Notes: generated by a model from the letters alone, not told the origin. DNA of 43,063 nt from Phycisphaeraceae bacterium (GCA_020850375.1 JADZET010000378.1:1-43063); one strand, 5' to 3'. Counted from the first letter of the stretch, positions 1 to 15,000 are shown. A program made the numbers and translations.

Positions 1-2
1 GC

Positions 3-3000
3 AGCTACTACGCCCGCGTGGCCGGCTCGGGCGGCGGCATCCGGCTGGACGTCGGGTCGCTGGCGGGCTCGGGCCTGATCTCGGCCAACGGCGGCAACGG
101 CTACAACGACGGTGGGGCCGGCGGCGGGGGACGCGTGGCGGTCTATTACGACGACGTTGGGGGCTTTGACCTCGCCAAGATCACGGCCCACGGCGGCCAT
201 GACGGCGACGCTGACGCCGCCGCGGTCGGGACGGTCTATTTGAAGGACCGCGCCGGTGCGGGCGAGCTGCGCATCGACAGCCACGGCGCCCCAACCGGCT
301 CCTGGACGCCGCTGGGGGTGGCCTCGGACTCGCTCTTCCTGGCCGATCGCCTGGTCATCCAGGGCACCGGTGTGGTGGCGGCCCCCGAGCACGAGATGCC
401 GATCCTCGCCCAGGATGTCTCCCTGCTGGGCGGGGCGGTTCTGACCCACCGTCCGGCCACGGCGGATCAGAGCTTCTCACTACAGATGAGCGTCAGCGGC
501 AGTTTCCTGATCGACGCCTCTTCTCGGATCGACGTGAGCAACCGCGGTTACCTGCTCGGCCGGGCCAGCGGCAACGCCACGGAAGCGGCGGCCACGGGGG
601 CCATGGGCGGCAGCTACGGCGGCCTGGGCTGGAACGCTTCGGCGAACAACCTCTACGGCCTGGCGGAAGATCCAAGCGAGCCCGGCGCCGGCGGAGGCAC
701 CACCTGGGGCCAGGGCGGCTCCGGCGGCGGGCTGGTCCGCATCACCGCCGGGCAGATGACCGTGGATGGCCAGATCCAAGCCAACGGCGGCGACGGCTGG
801 TACTACGGCCGATCCGCTGGCTCCGGCGGCGGCGTCCGTCTGGACGTCGGCACGCTGGGCGGTTCGGGCTCGATCTCCGCCAACGGCGGCGTCGGCTACA
901 GCGACGGTGGTTCCGGCGGCGGGGGACGCATCGCCATCTACCATTGGGGCGAGATGACGCTGCCCGGGTCCAGCGTGACCGCGGCCGAGGGCGGCGCTGG
1001 GCGGCCAGGCCAGGCCGGCACCGTTTACATCGAACTGACCGAACATGACACCGCCCCGCCCGTGGTCGTCAGCCACCAGCCCAGCGGTGTCGTCGGGGAA
1101 TCGGTTTCGAGCCTGATCGTCCAGTTCAACGAGGACATCGACCCCAACTCCTTCACCGGCCAGGACGTGATCGTCGCCCTGCCCGACGGGTCGACGCTCG
1201 ACCCGTCCCTGATCGAGATCATTCACCTCGACGTCGGCCGGTTCGAGCTGCGTTGGACCGCGCTGACCGCGCCAGGGCTCTATCAACTGACGATCGGGCC
1301 GGAGATCGCGGACCTGTTCGCCAACGCCATGTCGGCGGCCTACAGCGGTTCGTTCAGCATCGACCTGACCGGCCCGCGCGTCACGGACATCTCGCCCGCC
1401 GGCCAGGTCCACCAGGCCCTCGAGACCATCGACGTCATCTTCGACACCCCCGTCGACGCCGCGACCTTCACCCCGCAGGACGTTTCCCTGCTCGGGCCGG
1501 GCGGCGCCCAGATCCAGGTCGCCTCGATCACCCCGCTCACCGGCACGAGCTTCCGCCTGACCTTCGCCCGCCAGACCGCCCCCGGAAGCTACCAGCTCCG
1601 CGTCGGGCCGGGCGTGACGGACGGGGTCGGCAACCTCATGGATCAGGACGCCGACGGTGACAGCGGCGAGGAAGTGGACGACGTCTACGCCACGACGATC
1701 ACCGTCCTGTTCCCCGAGCTGTCGATCGACAGCCTGGGCTTCCAGGCCGGCCTGATCGCCGTCGGCCAGTCCATCCAGGTCAGTTGGACCGTCCGCAACA
1801 GCGGCAACCAGCCCGCCACCGCCAACTGGGTCGACGCCCTGTACCTCTCGCTCGACGACGTGCTCGACGGTTCGGACACCCCGCTGGCCCAGGTGAGCAT
1901 CGACGCCCAGACCCCCCTGGTCGCCGGCGCGGACTACACCATCGGCCGGACTATTGTCCTGCCCATGGTCCAGCCCGGGACCTGGAGGCTGCTCCTGCGG
2001 ATCGACCGCGATAACCTCCAGGACGAGACCGACGAGACCAACAATGCCGCCCTGGCCGACATCACGCTGACCGCCCCAGACCTGACCGCCAGCCTCGGCA
2101 CGCTGCCGGCCTCGGCGGCCGTGGGACAGGAACTCTCGGTCACCTGGACCGTCCACAACATCAGCGGCGTCGGGGCCGTGGCCGACTGGAACGACGTCCT
2201 CTACCTCTCGTCCGACGACCAGATCAGCGACCAGGACCTGGTCCTGCTCACCCAGCCCGTCACCACCCAGACGCCCCTGGCCGCCGGCGGCAGCTACACG
2301 CTCGTCCGCAAGGTCGTCATTCCCAACGTCACCCCCGGAAGCTGGAAGTTGCTCGTCAAGACCGACGCCGGCGCGGCCCAGGTCGAGACGGATGATCTGA
2401 ACAACGTCGCCGCCGCGTCGATCGAGGTCCGCCTGGCCAACCTCATCACCGAGGTCGTCACCGCCCCGGACGTGGTCTACAGCGGCCAGCCGGCCGAGAT
2501 CGCCTGGCGGGCACGCAACATCGGTAACGGCCAGACCTCCGCCACGACCTGGACGGACCGCGTCTATCTCTCCTTCGACGACGCCCTCGGCGACGACCTC
2601 GATCTCGGCTCGTTCGCCTACACCGTGTCCATCCCCCTGGCGGGCCTGGCCGCCGGCCAGAGCTACAGCCAGGTCCGCTCCGTGACCATCCCCGAGCGGG
2701 TGGACGTGCCGGCGGGCAACTACTGGATTTTCGTCGTCACCGACGCCGCCGGCTCGGTCAGCGAGTCCGACGAGACCGACAACACCGGCCGGACCGCCCT
2801 GGCCGTGCCCCTGGTCCTCTCGCCCGTGCCCGACCTGGCTGTCTCGGCCGTGTCCATCCCGGCCGTGGGCGTCGTGGGCCAGACGGTGACGGCAACCTGG
2901 ACGGTGACGAACGTCGGCCAGGCCGCCACCGGTGCTTCGCCCTGGATTGACCGGGTCTATCTCTCGGCCGACGGCTCGCTTGAGGGGGCCGTCCAGCTCG

Positions 3001-6000
3001 CCGCGTACTTCGGCAATGCCCCCTTGGCCGCCGGCGACGCCTACACCCGCAGCGAGACCCTGACGCTGCCGAGCCTGCCTGATGCGAGCTACCGCCTGCT
3101 CGCGGTCACCGACGCCGCCGGCCAGGTCTACGAGCGCGGCGCTGAGTCCAACAACACCGCCCCGTCCGATGGCCAGATCGCCCTGGCGCACACGGACCTG
3201 CGGGTCGAGGAAGTCCGCGGACCCCCGACGGCCACCTCCGGCACGGACATCCTCGTGAGCTGGACCGTCCACAACGACGGCACGGGCGCCACGCCCACCC
3301 CCGGAAGCGACGCATGGATCGATCGCCTCTACCTGTCGACGACCGAGCAGGGCGGTGGGGCGGACGTCCTGCTGGGCGAGCTGAGCCACAGCGGCGCCCT
3401 GGCCCCCGGCGGAACCTATGACGCGCAGCTGACCGTCAGACTCCCGCGCAGCGCCCAGGGACCCTATTACCTGCGTGTCGTCACCGACGCCGGCGGCGCC
3501 GTGGTCGAGCCCGACGGCGAGTCGAACAACCAGACCGCCTCGGCGCCCATGACCGTCACCCTGGCGCCCTACGCCGACCTGCACACCAGCGCCGTCACCA
3601 CCCACGCCGCCCTGCTCATCGGCGACCCGGTGGACCTGACCGTCACCTGGACCGTCGAGAACCTGGGCACGGGATCCGGCGACGTGGCGAGCTGGGTCGA
3701 TCGTGTGGTCCTCTCGACCGACGCGACCTACGGCAATGGCGACGACCGCGAGATCGGCCGGTTCGTCCACGACGGCTTGCTGCCCGTGGGCTCGACCTAC
3801 TCCGACACCCGGATCATCACCCTCGCCGCCGCTACGCAGGGCCGGTTCTATGTCTTCGTCAAGGCTGACATCGACGACGCCGTGTACGAGCACGCCGACG
3901 CCCAGTCCAACGTCGGCCGGACGAACTCGACCATCGACGTCACGCCCCAGCCCTACGCCGATCTGATCGTGGACGTCGTCGTCAGCCAGGACCTCGCCAG
4001 CAACGGACTGCCGATCACCGTGCAGTGGACCGTCTCGAACCAGGGCATTGGCGTCACCGACAGCCCCAACTGGTCCGATCGCCTCTGGCTGTCGGCCGAC
4101 CCCAACGGGGCCGGGGCGATTCAGCTCGGCAGCTTCACCCATGCCGGCGCCCTGGCCGCCGGCGGCTCCTACACCCGCACCGTCGAGGCCACGCTGCCCG
4201 CCAGCCTGCCCGGCGGAACCTATTACGTCTTCGTCACCACCGGCGGGCCCTACGAGTTCCTCTACGAGAGCAACAACACCACCCGCGCCCTCGACCCGCT
4301 GACCGTCCTGTTCATCCCGCCGCCCCAGGGCGATCTCCAGGTCACCACCGTCACCGGCCCGACGGACGCCCTCGATGCCCAGACCGCCGAGATCTCCTGG
4401 ACCGTCCGCAACAACGGCCCGGACTCGATCGACGCCAACTGGGTCGACCGCGTCCTCCTGGCGCCCAACGGGAACCTCAGCCAGGCCATCCACCTCGGCG
4501 ACTTCACCCGCGTCGGCGGCCTCGAGGCGGGCAAGACCTACTCCCGTACCGAGGTCGTCCGCCTGCCCCAGACCCCCGGGGTCTACCGCATCGTCGTGAT
4601 CACCGACGTCGGCAACGCCACCGCCGAAGCAAACGAGACCAACAACACCACCCTCGCCGACGCCGGCCTGACCCTCTCGGTCAGCCCCCGGCCCGACCTC
4701 CAGGTCATCTCCGCCATCGGCCCGGCCACCGTCACCGCCGGCGGCGTGATCGACGTCGAATGGGTCGTGTCCAACCTCGGGCCCGTCAAGACGCCCACCG
4801 GCGGGTCGCGCTGGACCGACGCCGTCTTCCTCTCCATGGACCACACCCTCGGCGGCGGCGACATCGCCCTGGGCACCCTGGCCAACGGCAGCGCCCTGAC
4901 GCCGGGCGAGAGCTACGGCTCGAACCTCCAGAGCCTCCGACTGCCCAACGGCGTGGCGGGCAACGTCTACATCATCATCGCCGTCGACGTCACCGTCGTG
5001 AACAACGGCGCCGTCCCCGGTGGCAACGGCGCGGTCGACGAGTACACGGCCGAGGGGAACAACTACTTCGCCATTCCCCTGGCCGTCGACGCCATCCCCG
5101 TGCCCCCGCCGGACCTGGTCGTCACCTCCGTCGCCGGCCCGACCGATGCCTTCGACGACACCACCATCACCGTCCGCTACCGCGTCGAGAACCGCGGACC
5201 GGGCGTCACCGGCCGCGACTCCTGGACGGACTCGATCTGGCTCTCGACGACCAAGGGCCGGCCCTACGCCCCGCTGATCGGCAGCGACATCCTCCTGGGC
5301 AACTTCGGCCACAGCGGCGCGCTCCAGCCCGGCGCGTATTATGACGCCCAGGTCACCGTCCGCCTGCCCGCCCACATGGCCGGCCAGTACTTCCTGACCG
5401 TCTGGACCAACTCCTCCAACTCCGTCTACGAGACCTCCCTCGACGTCAACCTCAACCCCGACTCGCCCAACGACCTGCTCAGCAGCAACTTCAAGGCCAC
5501 GGCCATCACCGTGATGTTCACCCCGCCGGCCGACCTCGAGGTCACCAGCGTCGTCGCCCCGGCCGCGGCGGTGGGGGGGCAGGAGGTCACGCTCACCTGG
5601 ACCGTGGCCAACCTCGGCTCGGCCACCACCGACAAGGACCAGTGGGCCGACGCGATCTACATCTCCACCGACGACGACCTCTACGACGGCCAGGGCCAGC
5701 AGTGGCTGGTCTTCGCCACCCCGCACTACGGCGCGCTGGCCGTCGGGCAGTCCTACACCCAGCAGTTCACTTTCACCCTCCCGCCCTCCGCCTCCGGCAG
5801 CCACTTCATCGTCGAGACCAACGCCGACCCCATGATCGCCATGACCGACGAGGAACTCTTCCTCCGCCAGGTCCAGGAGATCGTCGACCGCGCCGAGGAA
5901 GTCCTCGGCCACCCCCTGACCGAGGTCAGCTACGACGACCTGACCAAGCTCACCAAGTCCGACATCATGTACATCCTCGTCGGACCGCCCCAGGCCCAGT

Positions 6001-9000
6001 CCACCCGGGTCTTCGAGTCCACCCTCACCGACAACAACCAGCGGGCCGCCGCCAGCGTCATCACCAACCTCCCGGCCGACCTGGTCGTCAGCGACGTGAC
6101 CATCGCCGACTCCGTCGACTCGGGCACCACGGCGACGATCTCCTGGACCGTCACCAACATCGGCGGCGACACCTGGTCCGGCACGACGCGCTGGGTCGAT
6201 TACGTCTACTTCTCCCCCGACCCGACCTTCCTCGCCGACCGGGCCAGCCTTGTCGCACAGGTCGTCCACGCCGGCGGCCTGGCCAGCGGACAGAGCTACT
6301 CCGCCACCGCCCAGATCCCCATCCCCGCCGGCATCGAGGGCAAACGCTACGTCCATGTCTTCAGCGACATCGCCATCGACCGCTTCGGCAAGCCGATCAC
6401 CCCCGGCGAGCTGCAACCCGGCGCCTTCCCCGGCTGGCCCGATGAATTCGCCGGCCGCGCCTGGGAACTCGGCCCCAAGGTCCTGAACACCGCCTCGGCC
6501 TTCACCCACGTGGTCTATCGTGAGCCCGACCTGACCGTCACCTCCCTGCTCATCGCCCAGGGTGCCGCCGTCATCGACAGCGGCGGATACGTCAGCATCA
6601 CCTGGACCGTCAAGAACCAGGGCAACGCCCCCACACGCGTCGGCACCTGGTACGACCGCGTCTTCATCTCCCAGGACACCTCCCTCGACCTCTACGACGA
6701 GATCCTGGGCACCTTCCGCCACGAGGGCGTCGTCGCGGCCGACGGCACGTATGAGGTCACCGGCACCATCCGTCTGCCCGACGACATCGACGGCACGTTC
6801 TACATCCTGGTCTACATCGACTCGCCCTTCGACCGCGATCCCCAGGCACGACCGCTGCCCTACCCCAGCACCCAGGGCGGCACGCGCCTGCGCGGCCAGG
6901 GCGAGGGCTACGTCCGCGAGTTCCGCGGCGAGGGCAACGACATCACCAGCCAGCCCGTGAACATCCGCCTCGTCCAGTCGCCGGACCTGCGCGTCACCGA
7001 CGTGCAGACCGCCGCCCACGTCCTGACCGGTCAGAGCTTCGTGGTCACCTACCACGTGGCCAACGTCGGCCCCGGCGACACGCCCGACCGCCAGGACCAG
7101 TGGTCCGACATGGTCTATCTCTCTCGCGACGGGTACCTGGACATCTACAGCGATCACCTCGTCAGCCAGGGCGGCCTGTTGCACAAGGGCCTGCTGGCCA
7201 ACGGCGATGGCTACGACGTCACGGCCGAGTTCCTCCTGCCACGCGGCATCCTCGGGCCCTACTACGTCTTTGTCGTCACCGACGTCCCCGACGCCCTGCA
7301 CCCGCGCGGCTACGTCTACGAGGGCGCCAACGAGGCCAACAACACCGCCGCCAGCCTCGTGCCCATGCTCATCGACCTGCCCCCGCCCGCCGACCTGGTC
7401 GTCCAATCCGTCACCGGCCCCGCCACCGCCGCCGCCGGCCAGACCGTCGTCATCGCCTGGACCGTCACCAACGCCAGCACCCAGGACCTCTCGGGCTTCT
7501 GGGCCGATTCGGTCTACCTCTCCGCCGACGCCCTCTGGGACTGGTCCGACAAGCTCATCGGCACCGCCGACAGCTATATCAACACCGACGGCTCGACCAC
7601 CGTCCCGGCCGGCTTCATCCTCCCGCCCCCCGAACTGCCCGCCGGCGCCTCCTACACCGCCCAGATCACCGCCCGCCTCCCGATCGTCCTGCCCGCAGGC
7701 TATCGCCTGATCGTCCGCACCGACATTTTTGACGACATCCACGAGGGCGCCAGCGACGCCAACAACAAGACCACCTCCGCCGACACCCTCGAGATCACCG
7801 TCGAAACCCTCGAACTCGGCGCCACCTACACCGACCCCCGCACCGGACTCGACAGCCGCCTCTACCGCGTCATGGTCCCCGCCGGCCAGACGCTCGAAGT
7901 CTCCGCGCTTACCGCCGTGGGCGAACTCTATGTCCGCTACGAGGCCCTCCCCGACGCCATCCGCTACGACGCGGGTTACACCGGCTACGCCGGCGGCTCG
8001 CCCAACGTCCGCGTCCCGACGACCCAGGGCGGTTACTACTACATCGCCGTCCGCGGGGCCTCCGGAGCTTCCGGGGGCGTCAAGCTCCAGACGCGACTCG
8101 TGCCCCTGAGCATCGCCAGCGTCAGCCCCGACACCGGCGGCGACGACCGCTACGTCACCACCACCATCCACGGCGCCCGCTTCGACAACGCGGCCGTGAT
8201 CAAGCTCGTCCGCCCGCAGATCGGCGAGTTCGAGCCCGTGGCCTACGAGATCGTCGACGCCACGACCATCATCGCCACCTTCGACCTCCGCGACGCCCCG
8301 CGCGGCCTGTACGACGTCCGCGTGACCAATCCCGACGGCCAGTCCGTCACCGCGCCGTACCGCTTCCTGGTCGAGAAGGCTGTTCCCTACGACGTGACCG
8401 TGGGCCTGGGCGGCCCCGGCCACATCGAGCCGGGCAACGTCGGCATCTACGGCCTGTCGCTCTACAACCTCTCGAACGTCGACGTGCCCTACGTCTACGT
8501 CCAGTTCGGCGTGCCCCGCGTGGCCAACAAGGCCGTGAGCCTGATCCCAGGCGAGGCCCTGACCTTCAGCGGCAACCTCGCCGGCTCGCCGAGCCTCCTC
8601 GGCGTCGACTGGGCCGACGTCGATCCGCTGCTGAACCTCGGCGGCCAGCTGACCAACAGTGGGTTCGTCTTCGACCTGCGCAACCAGGGTTACGCGGGCC
8701 TGACCTTCGCCGTCGACGCCTACCCCGAGCTTCGCCGCCTGCTCGCCGAGGACCCCAAGTTCCTCGAGAACCTCTCGGACGAGGCCCTCGACGAGCTGAG
8801 CTTCGACTTCTACATCCAGGCCTCCGCCACGCCGATGTCGGTCGATGAGTATCTCGACTGGCAGCGTGGCGTCGCCGAGTCGCTGCGGCCGCTGATCGTC
8901 GCCGACGAGAGCGCCCCGGCCGCCCTGAAGCTCGCCGCCTCCGACGCCGACGCCTGGGCCGACCTCTACCTCAGCTACCTCACCGACGCCGGCCTGCTCC

Positions 9001-12000
9001 GCGCCGCCGACGTCCCGCCCGACATCGCCGACCAGGGCAAGGTCGCCAGCCGCGTGGCCTCGGCCATGGCCGCCCTCCTCGGCGGCGACGGCGGCGCCCA
9101 GGTCATCGCCGACAGCTACGGCGACCTCTCGGGGCTGATCGACCTGGTCCGGACCTGGCTCGGACACAATCCCGACGCCTACGCCGCCGGAAGCCTGCCC
9201 GACCTCGAACAGTACGACCTCAACCTCTCCCACACCACCCACGCCGAGGCCTTCGTCATCCGCGTCTACCTCAAGGGCGGCTTCGAGGGCGTCCAGCTCG
9301 ACGACCAGTCCTCCAAGGACCCCGGCCTGGCGGGCTACCTGGCCATCGGCGGCGCGACCCGATCCGGCGACATCTTCGTCACCCCGCCCAGCGGCGCCGG
9401 CCAGGCCAACTACGTCCCGGTCAACACCGCCCTGCCCTACCTGATCGGCTTCAAGAACAGCTCCGACGCCACCAGCGCCGTCAAGCAGATCCGCCTGGTC
9501 ACCCAGATCGACCCCAACCTCGACAAACGCCGCTTCACCCTCGGACAGATCCGCCTGGGCGACACCGTGGTGGACCTGCCCTCGCTGGCGGCCCTGACGA
9601 CCGAGTACGACTACTCCGACTCCCTGGGCTTTGTCCTCTCCGTCACCGCCGGCATGGACATCGACACCGGCATCGCCACCTGGGTCCTCCGCGCCGTCGA
9701 CCCCCTGACCGGCAACCTCATCGACGACCCCCTCGTCGGCCTGCTGCGGCCCGGACAGGACGGCCAGGTGAGCTTCGCCATCCAGGCCATGCCCGACGCC
9801 CCCAGCGGCACGGTCGTCACCACCTCCGCACGCATCTTCTTCGACACCCTCACCCCGCTGGACTCCGCCGAGGTCACCGCCACGATCGATTCCGTCGCCC
9901 CGACGACCCAGTTGACCGTCATCGACCTGGGCAACGGCTCCTACTCGCTCTCCTGGGCCGCGGCCGACGACACCCTCGGCAGCGGCGTGATGAACTCGAG
10001 CCTCTACGTATCGACCGACGGCGGGGCCTACATCCGACTGCTCGACAAGACCACCCTGACCTCCTACGTCTACCAGGGCCGCGCGGGCGAATCGGCCCAG
10101 TTCGTCGTGGTCAGCGCCGACGCGGCCGGCAACGTCGAGGCCGCGCCCGACGGCGTCCTGCTGCCCTCCTACCGGCCGTCGATCAACCTCGGCTCGCTGC
10201 CCAGCGCCCCGCCCACCGCCACCCGTCTGCCCGATACCGACGAGGTCTTCGCCCAGACGCCCGTCAGCGCCCTGTTCCAGTGGGCCCTGCTCGAGGTGCC
10301 CGGCCGGCAGTCGATCACCCACCCGTCGTCCTTCAGCAGCATCTTCGAACCCTTCGCCGCCGGGGCGTTCGTCTGGGATGTCGCCGATTCGGGCGCGGGG
10401 ATCGGCCCGCTGGGCATCGCCTTCAGCCCCGACGGCAAGAGCGTCTTGGTCAGCGGCGGCGCCGGCCGCAACAACCTCTACAAGTTCACCACCACCGGCG
10501 GCGCCGCCACGACGCCCCTGGCCACGCTCGACGTGCCGATCTACGACATGGCCTTCGACGCCGACGGCCAGCTCTGGGCCACCACCGGCGGCGGACCGCT
10601 GGTCCTGATCGACCCGGCCACTGGACAGATCGTCGAACGCTACGGCCAGGGCGTGAACCTCGGCCTGGCCGTCGATCCGATCGCCCACAAGTTCTACGTT
10701 TCGACCCGTAACGGCGTGGAGATCTTCGACACCCTCACCCGCCAGTTCTCCGCCTTCTCCGACGTCCGCGTCGACGGGCTGGCCCTGGCGCCCGACGGCA
10801 CGCTCTGGGCCGCGACCTGGCCCCACGATGGCCAGATCGTCCGCTTCGATGCCTACGGTCGCGCCGAGGTCATGCTCACCCTCGCCCACGAGGCCGAGGG
10901 CCTCGCCTTCGGGCCCGCCGGCAGCCTCTACGCCGGCCTCCTCTTCGTCAGTCACGACGCCGGCGGCGCCCTGACCATGGTCGATCTCGCCTCCATGCAG
11001 ACGGTTGAGGTCGCCTCCGGGGGCTCGCGCGGCGACTTCCTGCACTTCGGCCCCGACGGCCGGCTCTACCTCACCCAGTCGAACCAGGTCGACGTCCTCC
11101 AGCCCGTCACGCCGCCGCACGTCCTGGCCATGACGCCCGTGCCCGGCTCCACCCTCGTCCCCGACGTCAGCACCGCCCGCGTCATCTTCGACCTCGACAT
11201 GCTCGCGGATTCCTCGTCCGGGGGCGGATCGGTCATCAACCCCGACAACTTCCTCCTGACCGACCTGCTTTCCGGCCGGTCGATCCCCATCGGCTCACTG
11301 GCCTACGATTCGGCCACACGCTCGGTCTACCTCGGCTTCGAGTCGCTCCAGCCCGCCGAGTACGAGCTACGCGTCCGCTCGGCCGTCACCAGCGAACTGG
11401 GCCTGACCCTCGAGAGCGACTACGTCGGCGGGTTCACCGTCTACGACCAGCCCTCCGTCGAACTCTTCCCGACGATCACCAACACCCGCTCCGACCGCGC
11501 CGCCGGCACCATCAGCTTCGACGCCTCGGTGATCAACACCACCGCCTATACCTTGGGCTCGATGCGGCTGGTCTTCGAGGGCCTCGTCGGCCTGCCCGTG
11601 ACGCTCCTGGACGCCTCGGGCACGACCGACACCGGCGCGCCCTACATCGACCTGCCCGTGCCGCAGGACGGTCTGCTCACCGGCGCGATCTGCTCGCCGC
11701 TCACCGTCACCCTGAGCAACCCGCAGTGGCTGACGCTGGACCTGCGGGCCAAGGTTGTCGCCCAGGTGCCCGCCAACGAGCGCCCGGTCATCAGCTCCAC
11801 GCCCGCCGATCACGCCACCGTCGGCCAGACCTACGCCTACGACCTCCTGGCCACCGACCCCGACGGCTTCGACCTCCGCTACGTCCTGACCGAAGGCCCC
11901 GCCGACGCGACCCTCGACCTGATCACCGGCCGGCTGCTCTGGACGCCCGTCAAGGCCGACGCGGCCCAGACCGTCCTCGAGGTCCGCGTCTACGACAGCG

Positions 12001-15000
12001 CCGGCGCCTACACCCCCCAGCGATGGATCGTCGCCGTCACCGGCGCCAACCACGCCCCCGTCCTCGTGCCCATCGCCGACCGCACCCTGGCCGAGGGGCA
12101 GGTCCTCGAGATCCCCATCGGGGGCTTCGACCTTGACGGCGACAGCCTGATCTACGGCGTCGAGCACCTGCCCGCCGGCGCGACGTTCGATCCCGGCAGC
12201 GGCCTGCTGCGTTGGCAGACCGACGGCAACTCCGCCGGCCGGTACGGCAACGTCACCGTCTGGGCCAGCGACGGCCTGGCCAGGGTCGCCCGCACCTTCG
12301 AGATCCTCGTCACCAACGTCAACCAGGCCCCGGTGCTCGCCGCCCCCGCCCCGATGATCGTGCAGGAAGGCCAGACCCTCCGCGTGGTGCTCTTGGCCAC
12401 GGACGCCGACGGTGACGCCCTGACCTACAGCTCCCCGAACCTGCCCGCCGGCGCCACCCTCAGTCAGACGGCCGGCGTGCTGATCTGGACGCCGCGCTAC
12501 GACCAGCACGGCACGGCCCATGTCGACCTGACCGTCAGCGATGGCCGCCTCGCGTCCTCCCAGACGCTGACCGTGACGATCCTCAACGTCAACGGCCCCG
12601 TGCGCTTCGCCGACATCGGCCAGTGGGTGGTCTTTGAGGGACAGCCCGTGTCGATCCGCGTCGCGGCCGAAGACCCGGACCACCCCACCGGCGCCTCGGT
12701 CCTCCTGCCCGACGGCACGGTCGACAGCGGCGGCCTCGGGCCCGCCCTGACCTGGCTCCACGGCCTCCTGCCCGCCGGCGCAACGTTTGATCCTGACACC
12801 CAGACCCTCGCCTGGACACCCACCTACTCCCAGGCCGGCGCGTATGAGTTGACCTTCATCGTCACCGACGACGGCGACGCCACGGGCGTGGCCACCACCG
12901 ACACCGTCACCTTCACCCTCACCGTCCGCGACGCCAACGGAGCCCCGGTCTGGAGCACGATCCCCAATCAGTCCGTCGCCGGCGGGGAGGCCTGGAGCCT
13001 GATCGTCGCCGCCACCGACCCCGACGGCGGGCCGCTGGCGATCTCCGGCCTGAACCTCCCCGCCTTCGTCCAACTCACCGACCGCGGCAACGGCACCGCC
13101 CTGATCTCCGCCGCCCCCACCATCCTTCAGGGCGGCAATTACACCCTCACCCTCGCCGCCACCGACGACGGCAACGGCGATCCCCAGGCCGTCCTGAGCA
13201 CGCCGATCAGCTTTGTTCTGAGCGTCAACGTTCCCAACACTCCGCCGCGATTCACTCCCGTCGCGGATCAGGTCGCCCTGATCGGGCAGGAGCTGACGCT
13301 CAAGATCCTCGTCAGCGACCGCAACGAGGACGACCTGGTCTTTGACGGCCAGGGCCTGCCCCAGGACGCGACCTTCCTGGGCACGACGATCTATGGCGAG
13401 GCGCTCTTCCGCTGGACGCCCACGCAGGTCGGCACGTATGAGTTCACCCTGACCGTCCACGACAGCGGCAACGGCGACCCCGCCCAGACGCTCACCGACA
13501 GCCTGCCCGTCCGCGTCATCGTCCGCACCTCCAACGCCGCCCCCATCCTGGCCCCCCTCGGCGACCGACAGCTCAACGAGGGCCAGACGTTGCACCTGGA
13601 CCTCTCGGCCACCGACGCCGACGGCGACGCCGTGAGCTTCACCGCCACGGACCTGCCCCTCGGCGCCCTGTTCGACAGCCTCACGGGCCAGTTCACCTGG
13701 ACGCCCGGGTTTGATCAGGCGGGCGCCTACACGCTCCACTTCGCCGCCACCGACGGCCAGGCGTCGACCAGCGAGGACCTGGTCGTCACCGTCGGTAACG
13801 TCAACCGCGCCCCGGTCATGACGCAGATCCCGCCCATCACGGGCCGTGAGAACCTGCGCCTTCAGTTCACCGTGGCCGGCGGCGACCTCGACGCCGACGC
13901 CTACAGCTACTTCATTGACGGCCCGCTGCCCGCCGGGGCGAGCTTCGACCCGCGGACCGGCGCCTTCGCCTGGACGCCGGGCTACGACCAGGCCGGCGTC
14001 TACACGCTCCGCTTTGGCGTGATCGATCCCGGCGGCCTGACCGACGTCACCGAGGCCCAGGTCGAAATCGTCAACGTCAACCGCGCCCCGGTGATCGAAC
14101 GCCTTAGCGCCCACGTCGCCCTGGTCGGCCAGCCCTTTGAGCTCGGCATAACCGCCACCGACGCCGACCCAGGTTCAATCCTCACCTACACCGCCACCGG
14201 CCTGCCCGGCGGCGCGGCCGTCGACCCAACCACCGGCGTCCTGACTTGGCTGCCCTCGGGCGTCCAGGTCGGCGAGCACGACATCCGCCTGCAGGTCTCC
14301 GACGGCCTGACCACCAGCTATGCCACGCTGCACCTGGTCGCTTCATATCAGCCCATCCGGCCCGATGTCCTGATCGAACTGACACCCAGCTTCGCCGGCC
14401 CCGTCGGGCAGGCCGTGCTCATCCACGCCGCCGCCTCGGGCGTGGCCGACCTCGCGACGCTTGAAGTCTTCGTCGACGGGGCGCCGATGGTCCTCGACGA
14501 GTACGGCCGCGCCCGCTTCACCCCCACCGCGGCCGGCCATTACCAGGTCACCGCCCGGGCCACCGACGTCGATGGCGTGGTCGGCGTGGCGACGGTGGAC
14601 CTGAGGGGCCGCGACCCGTCCGACGCCGCCGCCCCGGTCGTCGAACTGCTCGCCCCGCCGGCCGGCGCCTCCCTCTCGGCCGCCGCCTTGGTCAGCGCCC
14701 GCGTGCTCGACGACAACCTCGACCGGTTCACCCTCGAGATCGCCCCCCTGGGTAGTGAGGTCTGGTCGACGTTGGCGTCCGGCATCTCGCCCGTCGACGG
14801 CCAGACGCTCGCGACGATCGATCCATCGCTCCTGGCCGACGGCGCTTACCTGCTGCGTCTGACCGCCGCCGACATGGCCGGCCGGTCCGTGACCGTCCAA
14901 CGCGTCATCGCCGTCAACGCCTCGGCCAAGCCCGGCAACGTCGTGCAGTCCGTCACCGACCTGTCCGTCACCCTCGGCGGCTTCACACTCGACCTCACCC

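Noticed and set aside
1713..7800. Possible CRISPR array or tandem DNA repeat
   Set aside because: The period is about 400 nt, the units are protein domains that diverge at DNA level, and the frame is open throughout.
480..11120. A 3,546-codon open frame on the minus strand opposite the giant gene
   Set aside because: Very high third-position GC and repeated Asp/Val/Thr/Ala codons in the plus-strand gene remove stop codons from the antisense frame. Its translation is low-complexity (Gly, Val, Asp, Glu, Arg) with no domain, while the plus strand shows clear families throughout.
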